Assembly (NCBI GenBank): GCA_038496445.1
Contig: JALMLS010000034.1
Coordinates: 1 to 26,331 of the forward strand
DNA from: Trichosphaerium sp. ATCC 40318
Lineage: Eukaryota > Discosea > Flabellinia > Trichosidae
Length of the DNA: 26,331 bases
Reading direction: 5' to 3'
This document shows, one piece after another, positions 11,224 through 21,151 of this stretch (the first letter of the stretch is position 1; the number at the start of each line of letters is the position of its first letter). The notes beneath the pieces were generated by a model. It did not search any database, had not been told where the DNA came from, and was given only the letters and a program-made list of their open reading frames with translations. A program made the translations under genes and the position numbers.

Positions 11224-11632
11224 TTGATGATTTGTGGACTTTTTGGTTAAGGTCCATCAAAAAAATTTTCTTTAAACGGAAGCTCAAATTCTGAATGTAT
11301 GCTCTACAAACGTCTTTGCTAGTGTTACATACTACTGCTGCATCAATGGAGTTCAACTCAGCGCTGGTAAGTCACAATTTTTATTTTTTACAGTTGTGTC
11401 TTTAAAAAAACGGATATTTCCGTTGTTCGGTGTAGAAAGAGATAATTATTATTATGAAATAGCAAAATATGTATTCAAGAAGCACGTGAGCTGGCTTTTT
11501 ACTTTTAGTGTTTGGATTTTATTCACCTAAGCCTCAGCATGCAGTTTCAGTTGTAAGGTGTTGGCGTTGGTGTCCCAGAACTTGTGTAATCACTCAATAA
11601 AATATGAAGCGAAGGAACAAGTGACAAGAAGG
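11224..11632. other. Right end of the transposon and Nudix 3' flank
   Basis: Contains the transposase leader, the right inverted repeat (11400-11445) and about 190 nt downstream of the Nudix stop. CACGTG occurs at 11483. No coding signal is recognised. Confidence 0.5.
11400..11445. repeat. Right terminal inverted repeat of the piggyBac element
   Basis: Reads AAAAAAACGGATATTTCCGTT then TAGAAAGAGATAA. Its reverse complement matches 9318-9367. The palindromic core has one difference (TTT for TAT), and about four bases are missing beside it. Confidence 0.75.
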
Positions 11633-12228
11633 TCACTCAAGAGAGTGTGTTTTTAAAAAATTTGCTGCGGATGCAAGTAGTTTGTCTATTGTCTTGCTTT
11701 GTAGAGAGTGAGGCGGATTCCATGCTATCCATTCGAATCCCTGTACAGTTTATGTTAGTTAGTTATGATGGTAAGCAACCAAACCTTGTGTTCAGTAAGA
11801 TTGATTGTGACATCTTGTTGAAGCAATGCCATGCGGATTTCAATTGTTTTTTCTACTTTTTCGCCACCAAATCGCTTATAAATAGGATAATATACCTCCT
11901 GTGTTCCGGTTAATACCATTTTCGAACGTTTATCGTACTTTGTAAACAAATCCTTCAACTACTTTAACATTTGACTGTTTAATGCCTGTTTCTTCTTCTA
12001 GTTCGCGAAATGCTGTCGTAACCTCAGTTTCGCCAGCCTCCATGTGACCTATTGTCTATTATTCGTAATATTATCTTAGTCGTTACCTTTTGGAAGATCA
12101 TAGCGTCTAGGATGCTTCATAAGAAGAAATTCCTTACCACCATCCGTATTTCGAAACAAAAGGAACCCACATGATTTAACAGCCTTCATCTTGCCATCAG
12201 CTGACCTTCCAACGTGAATCTTTGACAT
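11633..12228 (-). CDS. Nudix hydrolase, Ap4A-hydrolase-like (NUDT2 type)
   Basis: Four exons (12228-12087, 12048-11939, 11874-11785, 11740-11633) total 450 nt, 149 aa, the size of NUDT2/Ap4A hydrolases. The Nudix box GHMEAGETEVTTAFRELEEE, followed by TGI, fits GX5EX7REUXEEXGU; its first Gly codon is split by a 38-nt intron. Upstream is KAVKSCGFLLFRNTDGGKEF then HPRRYDLPK; downstream INLTEHKGFEWIAWNP matches the EHxxxxW strand that contacts the dinucleotide. The family cleaves asymmetric Ap4A to AMP and ATP, limiting stress nucleotides in the cytosol. Introns begin GTAACG, GTACGA and GTTTGG; the last contains CTAACTAAC, a good branch site. ATG 12228 is the first in-frame Met. Substrate is inferred from similarity. 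Confidence 0.9.
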
Positions 12229-12585
12229 GTAGCTGTTACCTTGGCAAAGGTTGTCTGAAACTGCTGACTTTTTTTATGTTATTTCACCGAATTTTACTGC
12301 CGCGTAGACCGCTGTTGCATGACGTTCTCTTTTAAGAAAAATAGTTGATATTTCATGTAAGTATGCCATTATTTCTTGTTATAACTTTATTATCATGATA
12401 ACTTAGATTGAACGCTGTACTGGTAATTATTTCAAAAAAAATATCAAGCACGTGATAACAATAAGTTTGCTTTTACACTTAGCCTTCATAGTACCAGCAC
12501 ATAGTTCATTTCTTCATGATATCCTAATGTACTTAGAACAAAAAATACGAAAGTGCAACTTATACCTCGCTCTCGAGGCAAGAAA

Positions 12586-13385
12586 TTATATTTTTGACTT
12601 TTGTATCTTTTCTGTAAACGCCACATTTTTCTCGAGTTCTGGCGTATCCTTGTTCCCTTTTATTCTTTCTAAAATCAAAGGTAATATGGTCTCCGGCGTT
12701 GGTCTACCGTAAGGTGCTAGAAGGCTTTATTAATTCTTGGATTCTTTACAATGAAAGGTGAAATTCGTACTATCTCTGTCAACTCTCCATTCATAGACGA
12801 TTGCACCTGTATGAGATATAGCGAATACAGCAGGCTGTGAGTAACAAGAATAAGTTAGTCACATTGGGATTAGTGCGCAGCAACATAGATCTTCTAAACA
12901 CGTACTTGTGTGATAATACCATCTTTATGTGTGACATGAAATTTCGATGTAGTCTTCAAAATGTCAAGGCTTGGCGTTTTCAAAATCCCAAAAGTGTCTG
13001 CGTAGGTTTTGTCGTAGTCACACTTTATTTCAACATGTGGTAAATCATCAGAAACATCAGTATTCCATTCTTTATTGATCTAAGAGAAAAAAAGGTCACT
13101 AAACATTTTTGACGCTTTGATTTTACTGTTTTACGCACTCCTTCAATGGTATCATTGTCTTGAGCTGTAAAGCAAAAGATATTACCACCAGACTCTCGTA
13201 TTGTTTTGGCAACTTTACGAAACTGTTGGTGGTAACGTTTACCTACACGTGGGCTTTGGTTAAGAGTCGCTTTGTATAAAATAAAGGTTCTAATTACATG
13301 GTGGTCACCAAGAGCCACGGAAGAAGTTTAATATAATGAAAGTGTTGTTTCCAATAAGTTCTTTAATGTGTGGCGAAGATTCCAT
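12586..13385 (-). CDS. Peroxiredoxin-like (AhpC/TSA-type thioredoxin-fold) protein
   Basis: Rebuilt from about five exons. The N-terminus reads SSPHIKELIGNNTFIILNFF, then RGSCPRVGKRYHQQFRKVAK, TIRESGGNIFCFTAQ, INKEWNTDVSDDLPHVEIK, YADTFGILKTPSL, PAVFAISHTGAIVYEW and RPTPETILPLILERIKGN, with stop at 12586. Order and spacing match AhpC/TSA-fold proteins of the FYRGxWCPxC type: strand, RGxxCP, helix, strand, then FGI and a hydrophobic strand before the C-terminal helix. A single Cys sits at the peroxidatic position (GSCPRV); the usual second Cys is Val, so a 2-Cys CxxC mechanism is unlikely. Introns use GTGACC, GTTTAG, GTACGT and GTACGA donors. The join at GS|C depends on acceptor CCAAAG, so the residue before the Cys is less certain. 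Likely role: peroxide or redox handling. Confidence 0.75.
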
Positions 13386-13406
13386 TGTGTGACGTGCTAT
13401 GACGCT

Positions 13407-13640
13407 TCAAAAATCTTCAACACGTTTCTTGTCATGCTTTGAACGTTTGAGGCGTAAACAATTCGAACAGGCTGAACGTCTATTTGTTGTGTCGAGGTTG
13501 CCACTGCGTAACAAGGTTAACAAGTTTTTTGGGTGAAGTTTTGTTGCAACAAAGTAGTTATCTTTTTTTTGGACCTGTTAGAATAAAGGGCTGTTCATTG
13601 TGTAGTGACTTGTAGTGGACAATACCACACATGAAAAGGG
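13407..13640 (-). CDS. Small basic protein of unknown function
   Basis: The 3' exon is open from an acceptor CTAACAG near 13577 to TGA 13407 and reads DNYFVATKLHPKNLLTLLRS, then NRRSACSNCLRLKRSKHDKK and VEDF. It is very basic and has a CxxC pair; I do not recognise it. An upstream ATG near 13638 opens MCGIVHYKSLHNEQPFIL, and a GTATTG donor nearby would allow a 59-nt intron, but no join gives a clean in-frame start. The stop lies 21 bp from the ATG of the peroxiredoxin-like gene, so the two may share control or be one mis-split model. Confidence 0.35.
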
Positions 13641-13739
13641 AACTCTATTTCTGTTGCAGACTAGCTATGTTAAGTTGGTGTTAAGGTTCATAAAATCTTT
13701 TATCGGCAATTCATGCGTTAGCTCATACACCGCATATCA

Positions 13740-15101
13740 ATGGCCAGGTACCTTCAAACAAGCGATTGGTGTAATATAAATGATTAAATTGTTTGCGTTT
13801 TAGCAATTCTGTGTCAACCAATATATGTGATATTCCCACGTGCTTCCTTCTACTGCTACCATTAGAAATTCAACATAAAATATTAAATCTCAACGGTAAT
13901 ACTTTCATTAAATGGCCTCAGCTCAACTACCAGACGGCTGTAACGTCCAGGTTCTCTTCCGATCTTGAAAAACATGGCCTTTTTAAGAAATATAACAAAG
14001 TTTGGCGTGTTGTACGATTACAATACTTTGAAAATGGTAAAAAACATGGAGAGTTTAAAGTTTGGACTCGTCTTGGTAAGGCTTTATTGAAATGCGGTTT
14101 TTATCGTAATGATATGCTTAATGGTCCATTACGCACGTGGCATTATTTAGGTCACGTGACAAAAGAATGTTCATTTATTGAAGGAAAGCTTCACGGAGAA
14201 TACAAGACATGGTAAGCGTCAAAACTTTTTTTACTTTTCTATTCGTTGATGCTTATGTTTCTTTTGGTACCCTAACGGTCAGATACACTCTCAAAGGTTA
14301 TTCAATAGAGGTAAATTATATGGCGTAGGTCGTGTTTGGTATCGTACTGGGCAACCTTGGACGCTTGTGGGGTATAAAGACAATGAATATAATGGTGAAT
14401 ATAAACGATGGCATGTCAATGGACAGATAGCTTCTGCTTCGACATATGTTATGGGAAAGAGACATGGCTTATCACAAGCATGGTATACAAATGGTCAGTT
14501 AGCATCTATGTGTTATTTAGATAAAGGAATGATGCAAGGAGAAAAAAAAACGTGGTACATGGAAGGTCAAGTTAAATCGATTGGAAACTACAAGAACGGA
14601 AAAAAACATGGCGAACACAAGGTACGTTTGCTAGCCGTTTTATAGAACAAAGCTTCGCGAAAAACACTTTGATTCAAATAAAGCGATATCGTTGGCTTGA
14701 TACCCACTTGTCAACTGGAACAAGCCATCCTTTTAAAGGCTTGTCAAAGCAAAAACTTTAATTTGTTTTCTTTTTGAAAAAACATTTTTAAATGTTTATG
14801 GTAGGTTTGGTACCCAAGTGGACAGGTGAGAAAATGTGCGATGTATAATGAAGGCTCTGTTAATGGAGAATATGCTTCATGGTATAGGGATGGACGAAGA
14901 CAAGTACAGACATATTTTATTAAAAGCAAACAAAATGGTATTTATCAAAGTTGGTTCTTTAATGGTCAAGAAAGAGAACGTTGTTGGTACAAGGATGGTT
15001 TAAAAGATGGAGAATATACACGTTGGCGTGTCAGCGGTGCTATAGAGACTCAAATAGTATACAAATCTGGCAAAGAAGGTAATACAGAGTACAAGAAGTA
15101 A
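13740..15101 (+). CDS. F-box-like + MORN_2 (YwqK-type) repeat protein
   Basis: Exons 13740-13747, 13804-14211, 14267 or 14297-14621 and 14805-15101 give 355 or 345 aa, both in frame. Near the N-terminus LLLPLEIQHKILNL resembles the start of an F-box. The rest is about eight 20-23-residue repeats of the type W-Y-x-N-G-Q-x(5)-Y-x(2)-G-K-x-H-G-E-x-K, for example HVNGQIASASTYVMGKRHGL and YTNGQLASMCYLDKGMMQGE, matching MORN_2 repeats. F-box plus such repeats is an arrangement I associate with giant DNA viruses and some protists; the isolated repeats are common in bacteria. An F-box would recruit SKP1-cullin1 and the repeats would bind a substrate, which is inference. Intron 1 (55 nt, GTACCT) splits ATGGCCAG from the rest. 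The 3' end of intron 2 is ambiguous, and intron 3 is 183 nt. Confidence 0.85.
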
Positions 15102-15504
15102 TAAACAAGTTGTGACGCGTTGTGTACAACAACTTCGATAGATTTGAACAAACAATTATTTGCTTACATAGAACTCAGGCTTGTCGTCTAACATTATCGT
15201 GAAACGTCCCCAACATACTCTAAATAGAGTGTATGTACGTGTTATAGCAGTGGTTCACACCACGACACATTCAGTCTTATTCCCGTCTTACAGTGTTGTT
15301 TCTGTACTATAGCCAAAAAGCGTCTACCTCGCTACTTTCAAAGTGTTTCTATGTCCTGAGGTGCTTGGTAAGTGTCACGCTAAATTCAGCATATGCAAAT
15401 CTAGTCTAAAAAGGCAGCAATTTTGAGACTGTCATAGGAAAATCGTTTAGTTCAATGAAATAGTGTTCAATTTCTTTTTTTGGTTTAAACGACAACATCA
15501 AATA
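15102..15504. other. Intergenic, MORN gene to ATP synthase gene
   Basis: No ORF of note. A weak inverted repeat (CATACTCT / AGAGTGTATG) lies at about 15211-15232. The T-rich stretch at 15470-15482 probably belongs to the 5' leader of the next gene. No promoter element is certain. Confidence 0.4.
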
Positions 15505-16080
15505 ATGCTGTGCAACTTAGCTCTAAAACATTGTAAACCTTCCACACGAACACTCCGTACTACCCTGGTACGGTGCTATTCAGAAGAGAACAAGGGTGGG
15601 AAAAAGGAGGAAGATGTCGTTGAAAAAGGGCTAAAACTCACGTTTGCCACTCCCAAGAGTACTATTGTAAGTGAAAAATACAAAATAAAAAAAGACGGCA
15701 AAGAGAAAGAGATTATTGTCCTATACGATAATCGTGAGGTCAAAAGAGTTAGTATACCTGGTCGTAGTGGTGTTCTTGGTATTCTAGATAAACATGCACC
15801 TATTATAGAGCCACTGGTACCTGGTCTTGTTAAAGTACTAGAGAAGGATGGCTCTGAAAAGAGGTTTTTGATATCTGGTGGTTATGCAGTTGTTCACAAG
15901 GACTCCTCGCTCACAATTAGCGTTGGAGGAGAATCTCTTGAAGATTTTGATAGAGATAGGGCAGCAGTATTGCTATCTCAGTACCAAGACGCTGCAACGA
16001 GGGCCAGCACTGATGAGGAAAAGGCAATATCAGGCGATCAGGTTAAGACATTGCAAGCACTGCTAGCAGCCTTGAATTGA
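15505..16080 (+). CDS. ATP5F1D: Mitochondrial F1F0 ATP synthase delta subunit (bacterial epsilon)
   Basis: This rotor subunit of the F1 central stalk links the gamma subunit to the c-ring. From ATG 15505 the ORF is 191 aa and, unlike nearly all genes here, has no intron. The N-terminus (LALKHCKPSTRTLRTTLVRC then YS) is basic, hydroxylated and without acidic residues, as in a mitochondrial presequence. The body shows LKLTFATPKSTIVSEKYKI, VSIPGRSGVLGILDKHAPII (family GxxGxxGIL..HAP motif), GLVKVLEKDGSEKRFLISGG and the C-terminal helical pair from about FDRDRAAVLLSQYQDA. An insertion (KKDGKEKEIIVLYDNREVKR) lengthens the loop after the first strands. AATAAA occurs at 16174. An upstream in-frame ATG (15463) would add MFNFFFWFKRQHQI, which is less like a presequence. 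Confidence 0.93.
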   Translation: MLCNLALKHCKPSTRTLRTTLVRCYSEENKGGKKEEDVVEKGLKLTFATPKSTIVSEKYKIKKDGKEKEIIVLYDNREVKRVSIPGRSGVLGILDKHAPIIEPLVPGLVKVLEKDGSEKRFLISGGYAVVHKDSSLTISVGGESLEDFDRDRAAVLLSQYQDAATRASTDEEKAISGDQVKTLQALLAALN

Positions 16081-16475
16081 GCTATTCATTTATTCTCATT
16101 CCAAGGTATGCATATTAAATTCATAACCCTCCATCTGGCATCCTGGGTGTTCTTATTTTTAAACGAATGTAACAATAAATCACTTTCAATATACTCTTAT
16201 TCATTTTAAACAAATGCCCCTAATTACCGAGTCATTTTCGTGCTGTCAAACTGAATGTGGAGTTTATGGACACGAACCAATCTAAGGATAAGTCTGGGGT
16301 CGACATTTTCTACCTCAAGTTGGTTCAGAATTAACGACTGTTCAAGTTGATGTGATTCCTCGGCGAACACTAGTTTCGAGTTTACTCGTCGCTGTTCTCT
16401 AGGTCTGTAATTCTGTGCTGTTCATTCTTAAGTCTATAACTTTAAGCACTTGTCATTACAAGGCGAGAGTTACTC
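16081..16475. other. Intergenic, ATP synthase to acyltransferase
   Basis: Holds AATAAA at 16174-16179. The part 16230-16430 is richer in GC than the other spacers but contains only ORFs of 22 and 31 codons. TCAAGTTG occurs twice (about 16314 and 16341). I see no recognised RNA. Confidence 0.4.
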
Positions 16476-18429
16476 ATGATCATTGTTCTTGTTATAGTAG
16501 CTTTGATATTAAGTGTTTTATTTGGCGTATACTACGCACAGTGGGTTAAAAGAATAACACAAGCGAATATAGCAGATTGTACAGTGTACATCCACATAAA
16601 ACACTGTTTTTATTCTTCTAGGGTCTCAAATAGCAAACTTGAAGGTAATTAGACAACTGACTCCTTTTGAGTCGTTGTATATTATTCTACACGAGGTACA
16701 AGAACGTGTTTTTTATGTGGAACGTAGCTAGTGTTCGAATTAAAACGTTTTCTGATTATTTTAGTTCGCAGCATCAAATAAACTATGTTCTGCTACAAGC
16801 TTCTCTGTTGACGCTTCAGTAAGTGATATACGAAAGGCGGTGCTTAAATTACAACAACGACACCAAAAACTCAGGTTCCTAAAAATGATCACGTGATGTA
16901 TGTCGTTTCATATTTTCTTAGGTTTGGTGTTCATAGACAGAATGGCAACTTCTTTTATCATGAATATGAGAATGCAGACCGCCTTGTTCGTTTTGATGCT
17001 CTACAACGAATCAATGATGATCAATACTATGATGTGCGTAGAAAACTTGTGGTTGAACTTTAATCTCAACAACTTCTGTTGAGGTGTGGGATGAGAGTAT
17101 GAACAGTTTTGATAGTCCGATTGGTTTTGACAAGTTACTTTGGAGTATTAAATTGGTTCATAACCCTGAACCTGGAAAGCAAAAGCATGAAATTATAATG
17201 AATATATTCCATTTTTTAGTAGATGGAACAGGTCTTACAACCCTGACCAAAGACCTCCTTGAATTCATAGACAATCCTGATAAGCGTTAGTTATTATTAC
17301 CTTTAAGATTTCTCACTAACACCCTAAGCCGTTGAGCAACTACTTGAGCACCCACCCATGAATACTGTTTTGAACGACGCTAAATTTAAAGCAGTTAGAG
17401 ATTTCATTCCTTCGTACTTCTTGTGGGTTCCATTATGGTGAGTTCAATGTGCGTGCCAACCAAGGTCTTATTTTGCTAGGTTTTTATCTCTTTGCCTTTT
17501 AATGCAAACTGATGAAGGCCATCACCTTCCTAGAGATAGCGAAGCAAAAATCAAATACAGAAAGGATAGAATATTTGGTTTAACGTTAGCTCTAATCCAA
17601 ACTAAATGACAATTTGACTTACTAAAACGTTTAGGATAAAAAAAACAGATTTTGACAAGTTTGTAGCTAAATGCAAAGAAAAGGGAATGACAGTAAATTC
17701 AGGACTGTGTGGGGTTCTTTTTGAAACACTACAAGAAGAACTTGATCTTAAAGATGGTTTTAAGCTATCTCTAGATATACCTGCTAGTTGTAGAAAGCTC
17801 TTAAATATACCAAAGACAGCTCTTGGACCTTATATTGCATACTACAATCCTTTCTTTGTGATAAAAAAAGGCAACACTTGTTGGGACTATGGAGACCAGG
17901 TATGAGTAGAAATAAGATAAAAAAGGTTTAATATGCTTTAGATTGGAGCATCTAATAACCAAAATATACCGAACAAAAGTATTCCTTACTGGTACATGAC
18001 ACTTGGAGTTGCAGATTTGTTTAACATCAGTACACAACCTTTTTTCCTTATTTTTTCTCATTGTTATCTTACCGTTCAGTTGGATACCCTATCGCCCGGA
18101 TAATGCTAAATGAGAACTCTGGTAGATCTCCACACACTCTACTGTCTAATTTAGGTATTTTTTGTACTGACAAAACGTTTGGAAAGAATCTTGAACTCAA
18201 CGAATACTACTTTGGTTCTAGTAAGCAGTTTAGTCTCTTGTGCTTATATTGTTTACTTTGAGATAAAGGTAGAAGAGGTACTGGCGAGGTATTCCAGATG
18301 TTTGTTGTAACATGGGGAGGAGACTTATATGTTACATCACAATGGGTGGAACCATTTATGAGCGCTAGTACAGCTAAGACAATTGCAACAAAATTTGGCT
18401 CTAAAGTTCGAACAGTAAACAAAGAATAG
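16476..18429 (+). CDS. ER-anchored acyltransferase of the HxxxDG superfamily (AATase/WS-DGAT/condensation-like)
   Basis: Eleven exons (16476-16585, 16653-16695, 16765-16874, 16922-17051, 17084-17285, 17329-17437, 17480-17577, 17649-17899, 17942-18029, 18080-18220, 18269-18429) sum to 1443 nt, 480 aa, with every phase consistent. The N-terminus IIVLVIVALILSVLFGVYYA is a membrane anchor. Next come QLTPFESLYIILHE, VLKLQQRHQKLRFG and the catalytic HFLVDG at 17210-17227 (HxxxDG). Later blocks, GMTVNSGLCGVLFETLQEEL and HTLLSNLG, match the second half of alcohol acetyltransferase, wax-ester synthase and NRPS-condensation folds. Members move acyl groups from a CoA or carrier thioester to an alcohol or amine. 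The acceptor cannot be read here, and the isolated gene argues for lipid or alcohol O-acylation rather than peptide synthesis. Confidence 0.88.
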
Positions 18430-18451
18430 GGCAAACTTCGCTTGTACGTAA

Positions 18452-18910
18452 TCAAACTGTATGTAATACATACCATGACTGTGGTTTTTGATACTTCACA
18501 ATGGACTTAAATTTTTGGCTAAACGGAGAAAGTTTTTCATTCCTCTTTTTTCCAGAGCCTTTTGGTGAAAGTACCAAACTATGAGTAGGTACTAGTTGCA
18601 AGCGTTGCTTGTTAATATGGACGATTAGTGTTATGACACGGTATTGTAGTGATTGTCGGGAAGTCTTAATGATTCTATTTTTTGCTTTTGTCACCTTGAT
18701 ACGTTCTATCAAACTAACTCCAAGCTCTTTCAAAACATCTTGAGCAATTTCATTAGTTTTAATACCAAGCTCATCTATCAATGATACAAGCTCTTGTGCT
18801 CTATCAGCTGCAAGCCAGTACTGACATCCAATCAGTTTTAACACGCTCCATTTGTATGGATGTTGTTGATCACCTAACATGGTGGTTGAGCGATGCCCAT
18901 TTGAATGCAT
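18452..18910 (-). CDS. Uncharacterised 152-aa basic protein
   Basis: Intronless ORF with ATG at 18910 and TGA-side end at 18452, convergent with the acyltransferase 22 bp away. The first half is amphipathic and probably helical (QYWLAADRAQELVSLIDELG, then TNEIAQDVLKELGVSLIERI). The second half is rich in Lys, Arg and Ser (RIIKTSRQSLQYRV, SPKGSGKKRNEKLSPFSQKF). No membrane segment or known motif is seen. Length and amino-acid balance favour a real gene, but I cannot name it. Confidence 0.55.
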   Translation of the reverse strand: MHSNGHRSTTMLGDQQHPYKWSVLKLIGCQYWLAADRAQELVSLIDELGIKTNEIAQDVLKELGVSLIERIKVTKAKNRIIKTSRQSLQYRVITLIVHINKQRLQLVPTHSLVLSPKGSGKKRNEKLSPFSQKFKSIVKYQKPQSWYVLHTV

Positions 18911-19149
18911 GAAGCTTTGCTAAATACAACTACTTAAAATATACTAAACTAAAAAATACATAGGTGTATCACTAACCGAAGCATAGGGCTTATATCCATG
19001 AATGCTCACGTGATATGCCATTGGTGTCATTTGGTGAAAAACGTTTGGCTAACTCGTAAAAAGGCAATTACTTTTCACACTTAAAACGAGGATGGTTTAA
19101 CCCGTTTTAGTAAAAAAGCAGTCTTTAGTTTTCCTATTGTTTGCGTACC
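18911..19149. other. Divergent intergenic region
   Basis: Sits between two divergently transcribed genes, so both promoters should lie here. It contains TCACGTGA at 19006-19013 (E-box palindrome). No TATA element is clear. Confidence 0.4.
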
Positions 19150-21151
19150 ATGGCACAACACCACACCAGGCTTATATTTCTTGTTACGGCGCTTATAATT
19201 GTACGGTTTTTTCCAACAGATGTACACTCAAAAAAGACTACGCCCAAGTTCAAAATTATAGTAAAACACGTGTCATATTATTTTTGCGAAGAAGAAGTTA
19301 AATTTGAGAACATTCAGTAATCGGTAGCTAAAATTCTGTCCTCACTTTTTAGGTGATCATAGCGCAGGCGCCTCCAACAACACCTTCAGGTACCATAAAC
19401 TATAACAAAGCGCTGAATTTTTTTTTACAGCTCCAACGCCGGCACCTACGCCACCACCAACAACCTCACCTGTAGTAAGTTTCACATGCCACGTTTCACC
19501 ACAGGGATTGTCAACTGTACGTACTTGTAATCGGTTTTTTGCAAATGTGCTAACCATGATTTCAACAGAACAATGGTACCCTTGCCTCCCCATTTTTCAA
19601 CATCAGTGATTGTTTCAACTCTCGACCAAGCTCTAGTGCTGTGCAACAAGCAATTATCATCGCTTCTGGTACGTTTTTAAACTAGGTTTTTTCACTTGTT
19701 TCGTGTAAATGCATGAACGAACGAAGTTCTTTTTAGGCGGTGTGTACAACTACAACACTAAACAAAAGTCTGCGATTTTACATCTCAACATTACAAGTAT
19801 CACAATAAAATCTGTTGAAGAAAATGAGAGCAAACCTATGTTCCGCGGAACGAACGGATTGGTACACCATTACACTTGTATTCTTTCAAATCCTCCACTT
19901 TTTTTTTCCATGCTTATTTATTTACAGTACCTTGAATTTGACACTCCTACCACGTGCATCTTCAGCGATATTGATGCCTACCCCTTCACATTATATGCTA
20001 ACGTGCTACATAATTACGGCGACATAATTAGAATACAAAATAGTACCTTGCGTCAAGGTATATTCAAACCAAAACAAAAATGTAATCCTGAATTTATCTT
20101 TCTAGTGCTTGTTGACTTTTGGTTCATCAACTCATTCATAGTTAAAGAATCCACACTAGATAACGTCGCTTCTGTATCAAAAATGTTTATAAGGGAGATA
20201 CTAATGGAAAACTCTAATATCTCCAACTTCCTGCTACGTACGAATTGCATTGAAGGAAAATATCACGTGACTTCTAGTTGTTACTGAAAGCTAACGTTTC
20301 TATCTAAAGATGCTGACCTTCAACTATGTGATTTATTCAGCATGTACAATGTAATCGCTACAAAGGTAGATTTTAGGCAACAATGTGATACTGGTATAGT
20401 CTTTCTTCGTTTTTTTCGCTTTATGACTTTCTTACCAACTAATTTAGTTTCTGTAAGGAAAAGCACGTTTATAGAATCAAGCTTAGCTATTACTCAATCA
20501 TACACTGTTATGATCGAGCATTCTTCTTTTAGTGACTACATTGGTGCACCGGATTTTGTACGTCCACAAAACAAAATACAAGTTCAACTCTCTTTTTGAT
20601 GTTTATTTACCTTTCACACTCTAATTCTTCGAAGCCTGTCTTGAGTTTAGCACAAGTAAATTTACCAGGAACTTACTACGATATTTCTATCTTAAACTCA
20701 ACATTCACCAGTAATGGGTACGCTAAAACTTGTTTGATTTGACTCAAAGACTTTCAAAAAAATTCTTGTGTGATGTGTTTAACTTCTCTGTAGTGTCAAT
20801 TTCGACCTACCCCCATCTTATACTTCTTATTATTCAACAATATTGCTTGGTTCATCTTTCTTTGAACAAGGAACCAATAGTTCAATCAGTATCTCTGGGT
20901 GTACTTTTATAACAACACAGCTGTTAAAAAGAACTCAACAATATTTGCTCCTCCTCTCGGTACAACCGGTATGTTGTTTGGATTCTTTCTTTTTTTTTGT
21001 TTATTTTGTGCTTATTTTCTTTAGTTGTGGTAACGTTGCCAGTATCCTTGCTCTTGATGAGAACCTTAATCGCGACTTTAAGATCTTTCATGCTGTCCCT
21101 GACTCTGATCGTGTTATTCCACCACGTCAACCAATGCCATACTTTCTCTAA
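19150..21151 (+). CDS. Secreted Asn/Ser-rich protein, probable parallel beta-helix (pectin-lyase-like fold)
   Basis: ATG 19150 opens a signal peptide (LIFLVTALIIVRFFPTDVHS). A Pro/Thr linker follows (APTPAPTPPPTTSP). The body has short strands with Asn-rich turns: SPFFNISDCFNSRPSSSAVQ, SAILHLNITSITIKSVEENE, DIIRIQNSTLRQ, FIVKESTLDNVASVSKMFI, ILMENSNISNFLL, STFIESSLAITQSYTVMIEH, YDISILNSTFTSNG and SSISISGCTF. The recurrent [IV]x[IV]xNSTF pattern is typical of beta-helix coils in secreted or surface proteins and offers many N-glycosylation sites. About eleven introns join, with donors such as GTACGT, GTACAC, GTATAT and GTATAG. Near 20903 the frame seems to slip by one base, where YNNTAVKKNSTIFAPPLG follows GCTF, so the C-terminus is uncertain. 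I favour the last exon ending IFHAVPDSDRVIPPRQPM near 21151. Confidence 0.65.

Larger units (their letters stand above)
9318..11445 (-). mobile_element. piggyBac-family DNA transposon, about 2.1 kb
   Basis: A transposase of the piggyBac (DDE_Tnp_1_7) family sits between two inverted ends. The left end (9318-9367) and the reverse complement of the right end (11400-11445) share TATCTCTTTCT, then CGGA.ATATCCGTTTTTTT with few differences. Each end contains a near-palindrome AACGGATATATCCGTT (left) or its variant AACGGATATTTCCGTT (right). Family members target TTAA, but I find no TTAA duplication beside either end, so the exact tips are uncertain or the flanks have drifted. The element lies between the GTPase and Nudix genes without breaking either. 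Confidence 0.85.
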
